Source of the DNA: Candidatus Nanohalarchaeota archaeon
GTDB taxonomy: Archaea > EX4484-52 > B79-G9
Length of the DNA stretch: 6,099 nt
NCBI GenBank assembly: GCA_003660865.1
Contig: QMVA01000094.1
Location: 1 to 6,099 of the forward strand
Direction: 5' to 3'
Position 1 is the stretch's first letter. Each line of letters starts with the position of its first letter. The notes beneath the pieces were generated by a model. That model was not told where the DNA came from and searched no databases. It worked only from the letters and a program-made list of their open reading frames with translations. This document shows positions 1-5,868 of the stretch, one piece after another. Both the position numbers and the translations under genes were made by a program.

Positions 1-227
1 ACCAACTCCAAGCGAGAACAACATTATACAAAGTATCAATACTCTTTCGCTTGTTTTCTTATGAGCAAAAAAGGTTCCTGTTCTGCGATTAAAGATTTTG
101 TTGCATCCTTTGCATTTGAATTTCCCTTTTTGGAGTTCTGGCATATCACACAATCTATTCGACCGCAATGAGGACAAGGGATTTGTTGTATTCGCTATTT
201 GGGACCCCGTCTTTTAGGCGGTGACAT
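1..227 (-). pseudogene. IS transposase, N-terminal zinc-ribbon part (frame-disrupted, runs off the window)
   Basis: This stretch was found by translating the minus strand in two frames. From an ATG at 227 the first frame reads MSPPKRRGPK, then a TAG at 195-197, then RIQQIPCPHCGRIDCVIC and QNSKKG. In the -1 frame the reading continues KFKCKGCNKIFNRRTGTFFA and on to base 1, ending in SERVLILCIMLFSLGVG. Joined, these give a CPxCG...CKxC zinc ribbon followed by an RTGTFF motif, as in IS1/IS1595-type transposases, where this part binds the element's ends. The frame changes at A_AAG_GGA (123-129 on the plus strand), a canonical -1 slippery heptamer, so the change could be programmed frameshifting rather than decay. 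The in-frame TAG argues for decay, unless the host reads UAG as pyrrolysine. The basic N-terminus (KRRGPK) fits DNA binding. The catalytic domain would lie beyond base 1. Transposase identity is fairly secure; the exact IS family is not. Confidence 0.68.
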
Positions 228-249
228 GATATTACTTCGTTAGAACGCG

Positions 250-262
250 GTTATATAATTAA
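250..262 (-). promoter_or_regulatory. TATA box of the transposase gene
   Basis: On the minus strand this reads TTAATTATATAACC. Its centre (about 255) lies 28 bp upstream of the ATG at 227. That spacing fits an archaeal TATA box driving a leaderless transcript that starts at or next to the ATG. No Shine-Dalgarno match precedes that ATG, which agrees with leaderless initiation. Confidence 0.5.
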
Positions 263-271
263 CGACCACTG

Positions 272-445
272 TCAGGGTGAGTACCCAAAATAATACTTCG
301 TTGTTGCAATCCACATATTAGACTTTCCTCTGATTGTTTTGAGAATAAGAAGAGTCTCCTCTGCATTGTCAATATACTCCTTTGAAAGATTGTCATTTGG
401 CTCTATCAACTCAATACTATTCCTCTTGGCTTTACACCACCTCAT
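272..445 (-). pseudogene. HEPN-domain protein, truncated after its second helix region
   Basis: The frame starts with ATG at 445, overlapping the TGA of the upstream nucleotidyltransferase gene as ATGA, and encodes 57 residues beginning MRWCKAKRNS. The segment NLSKEYIDNAEETLLILKTI (residues 19-38) followed by WIATTKYYFGYS (45-56) matches the start of HEPN domains: a K/E-rich amphipathic helix, then W-x5-YY-x2-Y. HEPN domains are usually about 110-140 residues. Here a stop comes directly after YSP, so the later helices that carry the RNase motif Rx4-6H are missing. The protein is therefore probably inactive. In the family, HEPN proteins paired with minimal nucleotidyltransferases act as RNase toxins whose partner neutralises them. 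The likely cause of truncation is the insertion sequence immediately beyond. A longer start at 538 in this frame is an antisense-free overlap with the upstream gene, and its extra residues are glycine-rich and unlike any HEPN protein. Confidence 0.6.
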
Positions 446-1017
446 CTTTTCATAATCAGCCACTTCACCACCCCCTCCGTCCCCTGTACTATCAAATGCT
501 TCTTTAAAATCTCCTCTTTCAAAGCAGGACTCACACACCCAAGAGAGGAAACATTTACAAGATGTATTTTCCGGTTAATTTTTTCAGCAAAATCATCAAC
601 CACTTTTTCAATCCCTGATTTGCCGCAAACAAGCAAATCAATATCATTTACACTTTTTATATCATGCACAGCAGAACCGAATATCACTGCCGTATTCATC
701 CAGAAAAGATTCAAATTAAGAAACAACACCATCTCTTTCAGGATAAGATACCTCTCAGACACAGCAATTATCTTACTATTTTCACATATAGAAAGATAAT
801 GAACAATAAGCGGATTGTCGAAATTCAGGGAATAAATTGTGAGCCTCCCTTTAATACTCTTTTTCAGAACCCCTCTTTTTTCCAGATCATTTAGATGTTG
901 CCTAACTGTCGGATGTGGTTGTTTAATCTCCCTTGAAATATCCGCAAGATGCAACCCGAAAAAAGGCCTGCTCAAAAAAGGCTCTAAAACCGACAACATC
1001 GTTATTTTTCGAACCAT
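442..1017 (-). CDS. Winged-helix / minimal nucleotidyltransferase protein (MNT antitoxin-type)
   Basis: This is a 191-residue two-domain protein. Residues about 1-65 form a winged helix: LADISREIKQPHPTVRQHLN (24-43) is the helix-turn-helix, and LEKRGVLKKSIKGRLTIYSL is the third helix end and wing. Residues about 105-190 form a minimal nucleotidyltransferase domain with VIFGSAVHDI (111-120; G114-S115) and DIDLLV (125-130), the GS-x9-DxD motif whose acidic residues D125 and D127 bind metal. This architecture is common in archaea, with a HEPN gene directly downstream, as here (ATGA overlap). In studied MNT-HEPN pairs the MNT partner inactivates the HEPN RNase by adding AMP to it. Its own winged helix suggests it also represses the operon, and a double inverted repeat covers its start codon. 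There is no Shine-Dalgarno match before the ATG, while a TATA-like box sits 27 bp upstream, so the transcript is probably leaderless. The gene looks intact. The biochemical role is inferred from family and context. Confidence 0.82.
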   Translation of the reverse strand: MVRKITMLSVLEPFLSRPFFGLHLADISREIKQPHPTVRQHLNDLEKRGVLKKSIKGRLTIYSLNFDNPLIVHYLSICENSKIIAVSERYLILKEMVLFLNLNLFWMNTAVIFGSAVHDIKSVNDIDLLVCGKSGIEKVVDDFAEKINRKIHLVNVSSLGCVSPALKEEILKKHLIVQGTEGVVKWLIMKR

Positions 1018-1040
1018 AACGTTATATTAGTAACAATAAC
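1001..1040. promoter_or_regulatory. Two abutting inverted repeats GTTAT-N10-ATAAC over the start of the wHTH-MNT gene (putative operator)
   Basis: Bases 1001-1020 and 1021-1040 each begin with GTTAT and end with ATAAC, with ten bases between. The two 20-bp units touch without a spacer and agree at 15 of 20 positions, creating a perfect ATAACGTTAT palindrome at 1016-1025. The start codon (1015-1017) falls inside the array, and the candidate TATA box abuts it on the upstream side. A repressor bound here would cover the transcription start and the first codons. The best candidate is the winged-helix domain encoded by the same gene, as a tandem dimer. The repeats are directly visible; binding is inferred. 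Confidence 0.55.
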
Positions 1041-1050
1041 TATTTATCTC
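1040..1050 (-). promoter_or_regulatory. Candidate TATA box of the wHTH-MNT / HEPN pair
   Basis: The minus strand reads GAGATAAATAG, preceded by the purine-rich AAAA as a possible BRE. Its centre at about 1044 lies 27 bp from the ATG at 1017, the distance expected for an archaeal leaderless gene. It lies in the 47-bp space after the aroE stop codon, so the pair can be transcribed separately from the aro operon. I see no U-rich terminator for aroE in that space, so read-through is also possible. Confidence 0.42.
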
Positions 1051-1064
1051 TTTTGTACCATGCA

Positions 1065-1895
1065 CTAAACCCTGCTGACAAGCAACTTCAAAACAGCATC
1101 CCACATAACACCTTTCGGCGCCTTCTTCCCGCAAAACAACTCAAACGACTTAGCGCCCTGTCCCACAAACATCTCAACACCATTTATAGTCACGCACCCA
1201 AGACTCTTGGCATCCCTCAAAAACCGCGTCTCAACCGGGTTATAGACAATATCCATAACAACATGAGTTTTGCGCAAAAACTTCTTCAAAACCGGCGTCC
1301 CGCCAACATCAGGCATCATCCCAACAGGCGTAGTATTCACAATAACTGAAGCATCCTTCAAATCATCCATAGTCCCGCACTCAGCACTCCCCGCAAAAAA
1401 ACCATTAACTGAAGACACCAACCCCTCCCCCCGAGACAAAGTACGATTAACAACCAGAACATGAGCACCCATTTCAGCAACCCCAAAAGCAACAGCGCGG
1501 CCAGCCCCCCCAGCCCCGATCACAGCCACCGTGCGACCCTTAAGCTTAACCTTAGAGACAAGCGCATCAACAGCACCCGAACAATCAGTATTATACCCCG
1601 TAAGCATTCCATCATCATTCACAACAGTATTCACAGCACCAATCATTTTAGCAAGCCCATCCACCTCATCAAGATACTTCAAGACATCAACCTTATAGGG
1701 AATAGTGACGTTAAACCCCCTGACATCAAGAGCGCGCATACCACCAATCGCCCCGTCCAAATCAGACACCTCAAACGCAAGATACACATAATTAAGCCCT
1801 AAGTTGGAAAAAGCCGCATTATGCATCGCAGGCGACACACTATGCCCAATCGGCTTTCCAACAACCCCGACAACCTTAGTCTTAGAATCAATCAT
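1065..1895 (-). CDS. aroE: Shikimate dehydrogenase (NADP+)
   Basis: Shikimate dehydrogenase reversibly reduces 3-dehydroshikimate to shikimate with NADPH in the cytoplasm. At 276 residues the protein has the normal family length. Substrate-binding motifs are GHSVSPAMHN (17-26), NVTIPYK (62-68, with catalytic K68), GAVNT (86-90) and YNTD (101-104, with catalytic D104). The Rossmann half has the glycine-rich loop GAGGAGRA (127-134) and NRT (150-152), the usual NADP-type contact. The C-terminal part has YNP (218-220) and NGVEMFVGQGAKSFELF (238-254), whose Gln246 sits in the shikimate site. All key residues are present, so it should be active. The ATG overlaps the aroD stop as ATGA and has GAGGT about 8 bases upstream. 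It is the last gene of the operon and ends in TAG; 47 bp separate it from the next gene on the same strand. Confidence 0.96.
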   Translation of the reverse strand: MIDSKTKVVGVVGKPIGHSVSPAMHNAAFSNLGLNYVYLAFEVSDLDGAIGGMRALDVRGFNVTIPYKVDVLKYLDEVDGLAKMIGAVNTVVNDDGMLTGYNTDCSGAVDALVSKVKLKGRTVAVIGAGGAGRAVAFGVAEMGAHVLVVNRTLSRGEGLVSSVNGFFAGSAECGTMDDLKDASVIVNTTPVGMMPDVGGTPVLKKFLRKTHVVMDIVYNPVETRFLRDAKSLGCVTINGVEMFVGQGAKSFELFCGKKAPKGVMWDAVLKLLVSRV

Positions 1896-2554
1896 ACCAA
1901 AACCTCAGAAAACTCTTTCATGACCCCGATATCAACCTGCCCCGGAGCAGACTCTTTTCCGCCCTCAAGCGCAGCAAAAGTAAAAAAACTGCCAAAATGA
2001 GTGCAAAGCACCCGGCTAAGCTTTCCCTTATCACCCATGCAAAAGGAGACAACCTTAACATCTTTCCCTACTACCTTCTCAAGAAAATCAAGAATCACTA
2101 CATTATCATTATACTTCTTCGCCATCGTAACAATCTTCACAACATCCGGCCTCTTCAAAACACATGACTCAAGAATAGCCAAAAGATCAGAAACACCCGG
2201 CGTCTGGTTAAAATTATGATACGAGCATATCACCTTCACACCCGCATCCCTAAACACACCAAAATCAACATCAAGCTCAACATCAACATAATCCACCCCA
2301 AACCTGCACGCCGTCAAAAGAAGCCCCACACGCTCCTTCTCAGTACCAGAGAAACAACCCCCATCAACTTTCCGCCTGACAGTAACAATCTTAGAGACAC
2401 TCACCGCCTCCACCATCCTCTTGATACCCACATCATCAAGCCCGGAAATATAATCAAGCCTAAGCTCAACAACATCAGCACCAACCTTGCAAACAGCCTC
2501 GATATCCTTCAAAGCCCCATCAACAGTCCGGGAAGTAATCGGTATAGCAATCAT
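1892..2554 (-). CDS. aroD: 3-dehydroquinate dehydratase, type I
   Basis: Type I dehydroquinase dehydrates 3-dehydroquinate to 3-dehydroshikimate through a Schiff-base lysine in a TIM barrel. The 220-residue length matches archaeal stand-alone enzymes. Visible signatures are ELRLDY (30-35, substrate-binding E30 and R32), TVRRK (58-62), the catalytic histidine in SYHNF (H113), the Schiff-base lysine in DVVKIVTMA (K140), FCMGDKGKLSR (171-181) and SAPGQ (202-206), which closes the active site. The start codon overlaps the pheA stop as ATGA, with a G-rich Shine-Dalgarno region (GGGGGGAAG) just upstream inside the end of pheA. Its product is the substrate of AroE, encoded immediately downstream. 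All catalytic residues are in place and nothing suggests damage. Confidence 0.95.
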   Translation of the reverse strand: MIAIPITSRTVDGALKDIEAVCKVGADVVELRLDYISGLDDVGIKRMVEAVSVSKIVTVRRKVDGGCFSGTEKERVGLLLTACRFGVDYVDVELDVDFGVFRDAGVKVICSYHNFNQTPGVSDLLAILESCVLKRPDVVKIVTMAKKYNDNVVILDFLEKVVGKDVKVVSFCMGDKGKLSRVLCTHFGSFFTFAALEGGKESAPGQVDIGVMKEFSEVLV

Positions 2555-3357
2555 TCACTTCCCCCCGCAGGATAAGCACCAAGCACCTTCAGAAAAACCA
2601 CCTTCTTCTTCAACATAGAAATCACACCTGAAACAACTTCATCTTGCGGGTGACCGCAAAACTCAACATAAAAAATATACTCACCTATCTTCCTTTTGTT
2701 CGGTCGCGACTCAATCTTATATAGATTAATGCCAGCCTTTGCAAACAATCCAAGAATCTCATAAAGTATCCCTGCCCTATCCACACAATCAAACACAATA
2801 AAAGTCCTGTCATCACCACTCTTTTCAGCATAACCTTTTCCAAGCACACCAAACAGAGTCACATTCTGCCCCTTGTTGTCCTGCACACCCTCATCAATCA
2901 CCTTCTTCCCATATATCTTCGCAGCAACCCCCGGGACAATTGCACCATCAAAAGACTCCTTCACAAACGTAGCAGAAGCCGCATTACTCGACGTATGCAC
3001 AATCTCAGCGCCGGAAAAATTCACGCGAACATACTCCCTGCACTGCGCATGCGCAAGCGGATGAACATAAAGCCTCTTGATATCCTTCTTCGCATTACCT
3101 ACAAGATTATGCACAACATCCAAAAGCACAACCCTATTGACCTTCAGATCAAACTCAAGAAGCGCATCAAGACTCTCCCCTACACTGCCGGACACAGAAT
3201 TCTCAAGCGGCACAACAGCCGCATCGCTCCTGCCCGAAGACAGCACATCAAACACATCGTAAATTGTACTCTCAAACAAAAACTGCGCATCTTTACAATA
3301 CACAAGCCCTGCCTCATGACTGAAAGTCCCACCAGGCCCAAGCACACTCACTTTCAT
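2551..3357 (-). CDS. pheA: Prephenate dehydratase with C-terminal ACT domain
   Basis: Prephenate dehydratase decarboxylates and dehydrates prephenate to phenylpyruvate, the committed step to phenylalanine. The 268 residues comprise a catalytic region (about 1-175) and an ACT domain (about 183-262), the usual layout of monofunctional archaeal/bacterial enzymes. It lacks a fused chorismate mutase, which is a separate gene two positions upstream. Signatures are GPGGTFSHEA (7-16), VPLENSVSGSVGESLDALLE (49-68), HNLVG (83-87) and, in the ACT domain, GILYEILGLFAKAGINLYKI (196-215) and ESRP (216-219), the phenylalanine-binding motif. Feedback inhibition by phenylalanine is therefore likely. One oddity is that the usual N-x-TRF catalytic motif reads NVTLF (165-169): the threonine is kept but arginine is replaced by leucine. 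Start codon ATG overlaps the aroA stop as ATGA, with GGTGG 4 bases upstream. Confidence 0.94.
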   Translation of the reverse strand: MKVSVLGPGGTFSHEAGLVYCKDAQFLFESTIYDVFDVLSSGRSDAAVVPLENSVSGSVGESLDALLEFDLKVNRVVLLDVVHNLVGNAKKDIKRLYVHPLAHAQCREYVRVNFSGAEIVHTSSNAASATFVKESFDGAIVPGVAAKIYGKKVIDEGVQDNKGQNVTLFGVLGKGYAEKSGDDRTFIVFDCVDRAGILYEILGLFAKAGINLYKIESRPNKRKIGEYIFYVEFCGHPQDEVVSGVISMLKKKVVFLKVLGAYPAGGSE

Positions 3358-4628
3358 CCAACCACCATCTTCTTAAGAACATCAAAAAAATCAGGATAAG
3401 TCTTAGAGACGCACCCTTCATCCTTAATAACCACACCCGAGACGCGCAGCCCCGCAACAGCAAAACTCATGGCAATCCTATGATCATCATAAGTATCAAT
3501 AATCGCTCCATGCACCCCACCCCCCTTGACAATCAACCCATCATCGAGCTCTGATGCATCAACCCCCATCTTTCGAAGCTCAGCAACAGTAGCCGCAATC
3601 CTGTCAGTCTCCTTAATGCGCATATTAGCTGCATTGACAATCTTGGTCTCACCCTCAGCAAACGCCGCAACCACCGCAAGCGTCATCGCAACATCCGGCA
3701 TACTATTCATATCAATCTCACCAACACCGCGCAACTTGGAAGGCCCCTTGATCTCAATCCAGTCAGGCCCATTATCCCGCGAACAACCCATCCTGACAAA
3801 CACATCCAAAAGACCCAAATCCCCCTGCGAAGACCCGGGATTCAGCCCCGTAACACGAACTGTACTCCCCGTGATCGCAGCAGCAGCAAAAAGATAAGAC
3901 GCACTCGAAAAATCACCCTCAACAACATAATCACGCGCATGATAAACCTGCCCTGCCGTCACCTTAAAAGACTTATAATTATCATTCTCCACATTTACCC
4001 CAAACTCCCTCATAGAAGCAATTGTCATATCAATATAAGACTTCGAAGTAAGCTCACCATCAGTCTCCACAACAACATCTCTCTTCGCATAAGGCGCGCA
4101 AAGAAGAACAGACGTAAAATACTGCGAACTCTTATCCCCTTTGATCTTTGTAACACCGCCAGAAATCCCGCCGCCCTCCACAAGCACAGGTGGACACCCG
4201 TCATCCTTTATAGAATACGCAGAAACCCCAAGAGGTCCGAGAGCCTCCAGAAGATCAGCAATAGGCCGCTCATTCATCCGCTCATTTCCTTTAAGAATAA
4301 CATGCCCTGAATCAACCAAAGCACATGCAGTAACCAAAAATCTCATAGCAGTCCCCGCATTCCCTAAAAACAGCGGCTCATCAGGCACATCAAGCCTGCC
4401 GCCCCTCCCGAAAACAGCAAACACATCACCCTCCCTCTTAACCTTCACCCCTAGTTGCCGAAGCGCCTCAGCCATATACTTAGTATCATCACTCCCAAGC
4501 GCATTCATAACCCTTGTCTCGCCGCCAGACAAAGCAGCAATCAACAGCGCACGATTAGTATAACTCTTTGACGGCGGTGCCTTGACCGAAGCGCTAAATC
4601 CCCTGTCAACCACCTCAATTTCAATCAT
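3354..4628 (-). CDS. aroA: 3-phosphoshikimate 1-carboxyvinyltransferase (EPSP synthase)
   Basis: EPSP synthase joins phosphoenolpyruvate to shikimate-3-phosphate, giving EPSP and phosphate. At 424 residues it is full length. The two-domain inside-out barrel is recognisable from PPSKSYTNRALL (18-29, K21, S22 and R26 binding substrates), LGNAGTAMRF (88-97, PEP loop), NERMNERPI (115-123), SSQY (167-170, shikimate-3-phosphate site), NSMPDVAMT (308-316, catalytic D312), RIKETDRI (337-344, K339 and E340), DDHRIAM (381-387) and SKTYPDF (408-414, K409). Nothing essential is missing. The start overlaps the chorismate mutase stop as ATGA, with GGAG about 8 bases upstream in the end of that gene. Its position between chorismate mutase and pheA is a biosynthetic grouping rather than a strict reaction order, because chorismate synthase, which acts between AroA and chorismate mutase, is not here. 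Confidence 0.96.
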   Translation of the reverse strand: MIEIEVVDRGFSASVKAPPSKSYTNRALLIAALSGGETRVMNALGSDDTKYMAEALRQLGVKVKREGDVFAVFGRGGRLDVPDEPLFLGNAGTAMRFLVTACALVDSGHVILKGNERMNERPIADLLEALGPLGVSAYSIKDDGCPPVLVEGGGISGGVTKIKGDKSSQYFTSVLLCAPYAKRDVVVETDGELTSKSYIDMTIASMREFGVNVENDNYKSFKVTAGQVYHARDYVVEGDFSSASYLFAAAAITGSTVRVTGLNPGSSQGDLGLLDVFVRMGCSRDNGPDWIEIKGPSKLRGVGEIDMNSMPDVAMTLAVVAAFAEGETKIVNAANMRIKETDRIAATVAELRKMGVDASELDDGLIVKGGGVHGAIIDTYDDHRIAMSFAVAGLRVSGVVIKDEGCVSKTYPDFFDVLKKMVVG

Positions 4629-4894
4629 ATCATACTCCGCTCCTGTATCCTCTTTGACTCAGTGATAATCTCCCTCATAATCCTCTCCACAAAATCAGCA
4701 CTCATTCCCCTCTCCTGCGCCATCTTACGCATACTCATCATAAGCTCATGCTCCCTATCCTCCTGGTTCACAGGAGCATTCTGCTCGCGCTTCACATCAG
4801 CAACCATAGGCATAAGAGCCAGGCGCCTGGAAATAACCTCAAGCAACTCGCAATCAAGCTCATCAATCTGCTTTCTCAAATCCTCAAGTTCCAT
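4625..4894 (-). CDS. Chorismate mutase, AroQ type
   Basis: Chorismate mutase rearranges chorismate to prephenate, feeding phenylalanine and tyrosine synthesis. Starting from ATG at 4894 the protein has 89 residues, typical for a stand-alone, all-helical AroQ dimer. Numbered from that start, active-site residues in the AroQ pattern are R7 (DLRKQIDELD), R24 (SRRL), K35 (ADVKRE), R47 and E48 (QEDREHE) and Q84 (KRIQ). I prefer 4894 because GGTG lies about 8 bases before it and the fold begins there. A longer start at 4912 would directly abut the upstream stop codon and add MWCGVC, but no ribosome binding site precedes it. It is the first gene of the ATGA-coupled aro operon, only 18 bp after the stop of the upstream unknown gene, so they may share a transcript. 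A weak TATA-like TTTATTTTAAAG in the end of that gene could also serve. Bifunctional CM-PheA fusion is excluded: the genes are separate. Confidence 0.9.
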   Translation of the reverse strand: MELEDLRKQIDELDCELLEVISRRLALMPMVADVKREQNAPVNQEDREHELMMSMRKMAQERGMSADFVERIMREIITESKRIQERSMI

Positions 4895-4912
4895 ACACAC
4901 ACCACACCACAT

Positions 4913-5776
4913 TCAAACTTTAAAATAAAAAATCCAGTCCATCTTCTCTTTTGGAACCAAACCCTTAACAATCTTATCAAACTCCTTCCTCGACTGCGCA
5001 CCAGCAATAACAGTATCATCAATCATTCCAAAGAACCCGGACACCCCTACTTTCCTGAGTCCCGCCCGCGCTTTCCTTGACCTATATCTCCCATATTCCT
5101 GATGGTAAACTGCCTCAAGTTCCGGACTCTTCTCACTAAGTTCATCTATCTCCTCCCAGTACTTTCCCCTGTTCTGCTCAGTTTTCATATAAAACCTTAG
5201 CAATTCCTCATCTGATGCAGTTTTATCCTCATGCATATCAAACGAAGTAACAACGCCATATTTAACCGCTGCTTCCATGCCCTCGGATATAACTGACTTA
5301 CCCAAAGTAGAACCAAATGAAATAGGAGATGATAATATCAAACCATCATATATGATCTTTCCATTGAACGGGATAATCCACGTCTCAAGATGAACAGGTA
5401 AATACGGGCCAAGCATTTTCCCAAATGAATCATTCAGATACAAAACACCATAACACCTCCTGGTTTCAGGATGAAAAAACATAGTATAATCCTTATCATA
5501 CTTTACAATAAGAAACTTACTCAGAATCCCTTTTTTCCAGCTCTCAACTGTTTTAAGTTCATCATCTGTAAACTTAAAAGGGTTCTCCCCAACAAACGAA
5601 TCAATCAGACTATGATCCTTTACTGCAAAATTTCTCAATTCCGCAATATCATTTGACATATCCACATCATAAGGAGATTCCAGTCCATCAATAAGTTTCT
5701 TTTTTGTATTAATATAAAATATTAATGACTTATACAACTTAAAAAATTCTCCAATTTCATCAGCAGTTAACTTCAT
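4913..5776 (-). CDS. Conserved-looking protein of unknown function, 287 residues
   Basis: I do not recognise a named family. Starting at ATG 5776 the protein has 287 residues, opening MKLTADEIGEFFKLYKSLIF, with no signal peptide and no clear membrane span, so it is probably cytoplasmic. Residues about 1-70 look helical. A middle section of beta-type segments contains FLIVKYDKDYTMFFHPETRR (about 88-107), YGVLYLNDSF (109-118) and, about 20 residues later, LETWIIPFNGKIIYDGLILS, which resembles the PF-x-G-x-I-x-YDGL segment I associate with uncharacterised prokaryotic proteins. A charged helical stretch with EEIDELSEKSPELEAVYHQE and then RYRSRKARAGLRK precedes the C-terminus. The start was chosen because GGTGAT sits 4 bases before this ATG. 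An ATG 30 codons upstream lacks such a site and would leave no room for the promoter. It ends 18 bp before chorismate mutase, so it may be cotranscribed with the aro operon, but nothing ties it to aromatic synthesis. Confidence 0.72.
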   Translation of the reverse strand: MKLTADEIGEFFKLYKSLIFYINTKKKLIDGLESPYDVDMSNDIAELRNFAVKDHSLIDSFVGENPFKFTDDELKTVESWKKGILSKFLIVKYDKDYTMFFHPETRRCYGVLYLNDSFGKMLGPYLPVHLETWIIPFNGKIIYDGLILSSPISFGSTLGKSVISEGMEAAVKYGVVTSFDMHEDKTASDEELLRFYMKTEQNRGKYWEEIDELSEKSPELEAVYHQEYGRYRSRKARAGLRKVGVSGFFGMIDDTVIAGAQSRKEFDKIVKGLVPKEKMDWIFYFKV

Positions 5777-5780
5777 TCTA

Positions 5781-5817
5781 ATCACCAATCTATTATTGCA
5801 TTGACTATATTTCCTCT
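5781..5817 (-). promoter_or_regulatory. Candidate promoter and ribosome binding site for the 287-residue protein (and possibly the aro operon)
   Basis: The minus strand reads AGAGGAAATATAG at 5805-5817, a purine-rich BRE-like stretch running into a TATA-like ATATAG, about 30 bp before the ATG at 5776. GGTGAT, a strong match to the archaeal anti-Shine-Dalgarno, is at 5781-5786. If transcription starts 25-26 bp from the TATA centre it would begin close to this site and might cut into it, so the TATA call is tentative. The ribosome binding site is the stronger of the two calls. No other gene lies in the 92-bp gap 5777-5868. Confidence 0.4.
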
Positions 5818-5868
5818 GCAACCTTCTGCTATTAACACCATCACAATTCTTTCCTGTTTCAGTCACAA

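Larger units (their letters stand above)
1..286 (-). mobile_element. Terminal part of an insertion sequence inserted in the HEPN gene
   Basis: The HEPN reading frame loses its family resemblance after the codons for YYFGYS (about 278-295), and a transposase 5' end with its own TATA box starts directly beyond. This implies an IS end near 275-290. The sequence there contains GGGTGAGTACCC (275-286), a 4-bp stem inverted repeat, which could be part of the terminal repeat. The other IS end and the target duplication would lie left of base 1, so the boundary is inferred and not seen. Confidence 0.45.

Noticed and set aside
275..286. GGGTGAGTACCC hairpin as a terminator
   Set aside because: The stem is only 4 bp and no T-run follows on either strand; it is more likely part of an IS end, or chance.
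446..538. Upstream extension of the HEPN frame to an ATG at 538 (MCESCFERGD... with GDGGGGEV)
   Set aside because: It overlaps the well-supported nucleotidyltransferase by nearly 100 bp and has no HEPN-like features; the ATGA-coupled ATG at 445 fits the family start MRW much better.
1018..1064. Transcription terminator after aroE
   Set aside because: No T-rich run or stable hairpin follows the aroE stop on the minus strand; the inverted repeats there sit over the next gene's promoter and fit an operator better.
1053..4928. Many plus-strand open frames opposite the aro genes
   Set aside because: They mirror the aro genes on the opposite strand, arise from the strong strand composition skew, and encode low-complexity His/Asn/Pro/Ser/Thr-rich peptides without known motifs.
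5777..5866. 30-residue N-terminal extension of the unknown protein from ATG 5866
   Set aside because: A GGTGAT ribosome binding site precedes the internal ATG at 5776, and the extension has no fold-like pattern and overlaps the candidate promoter.
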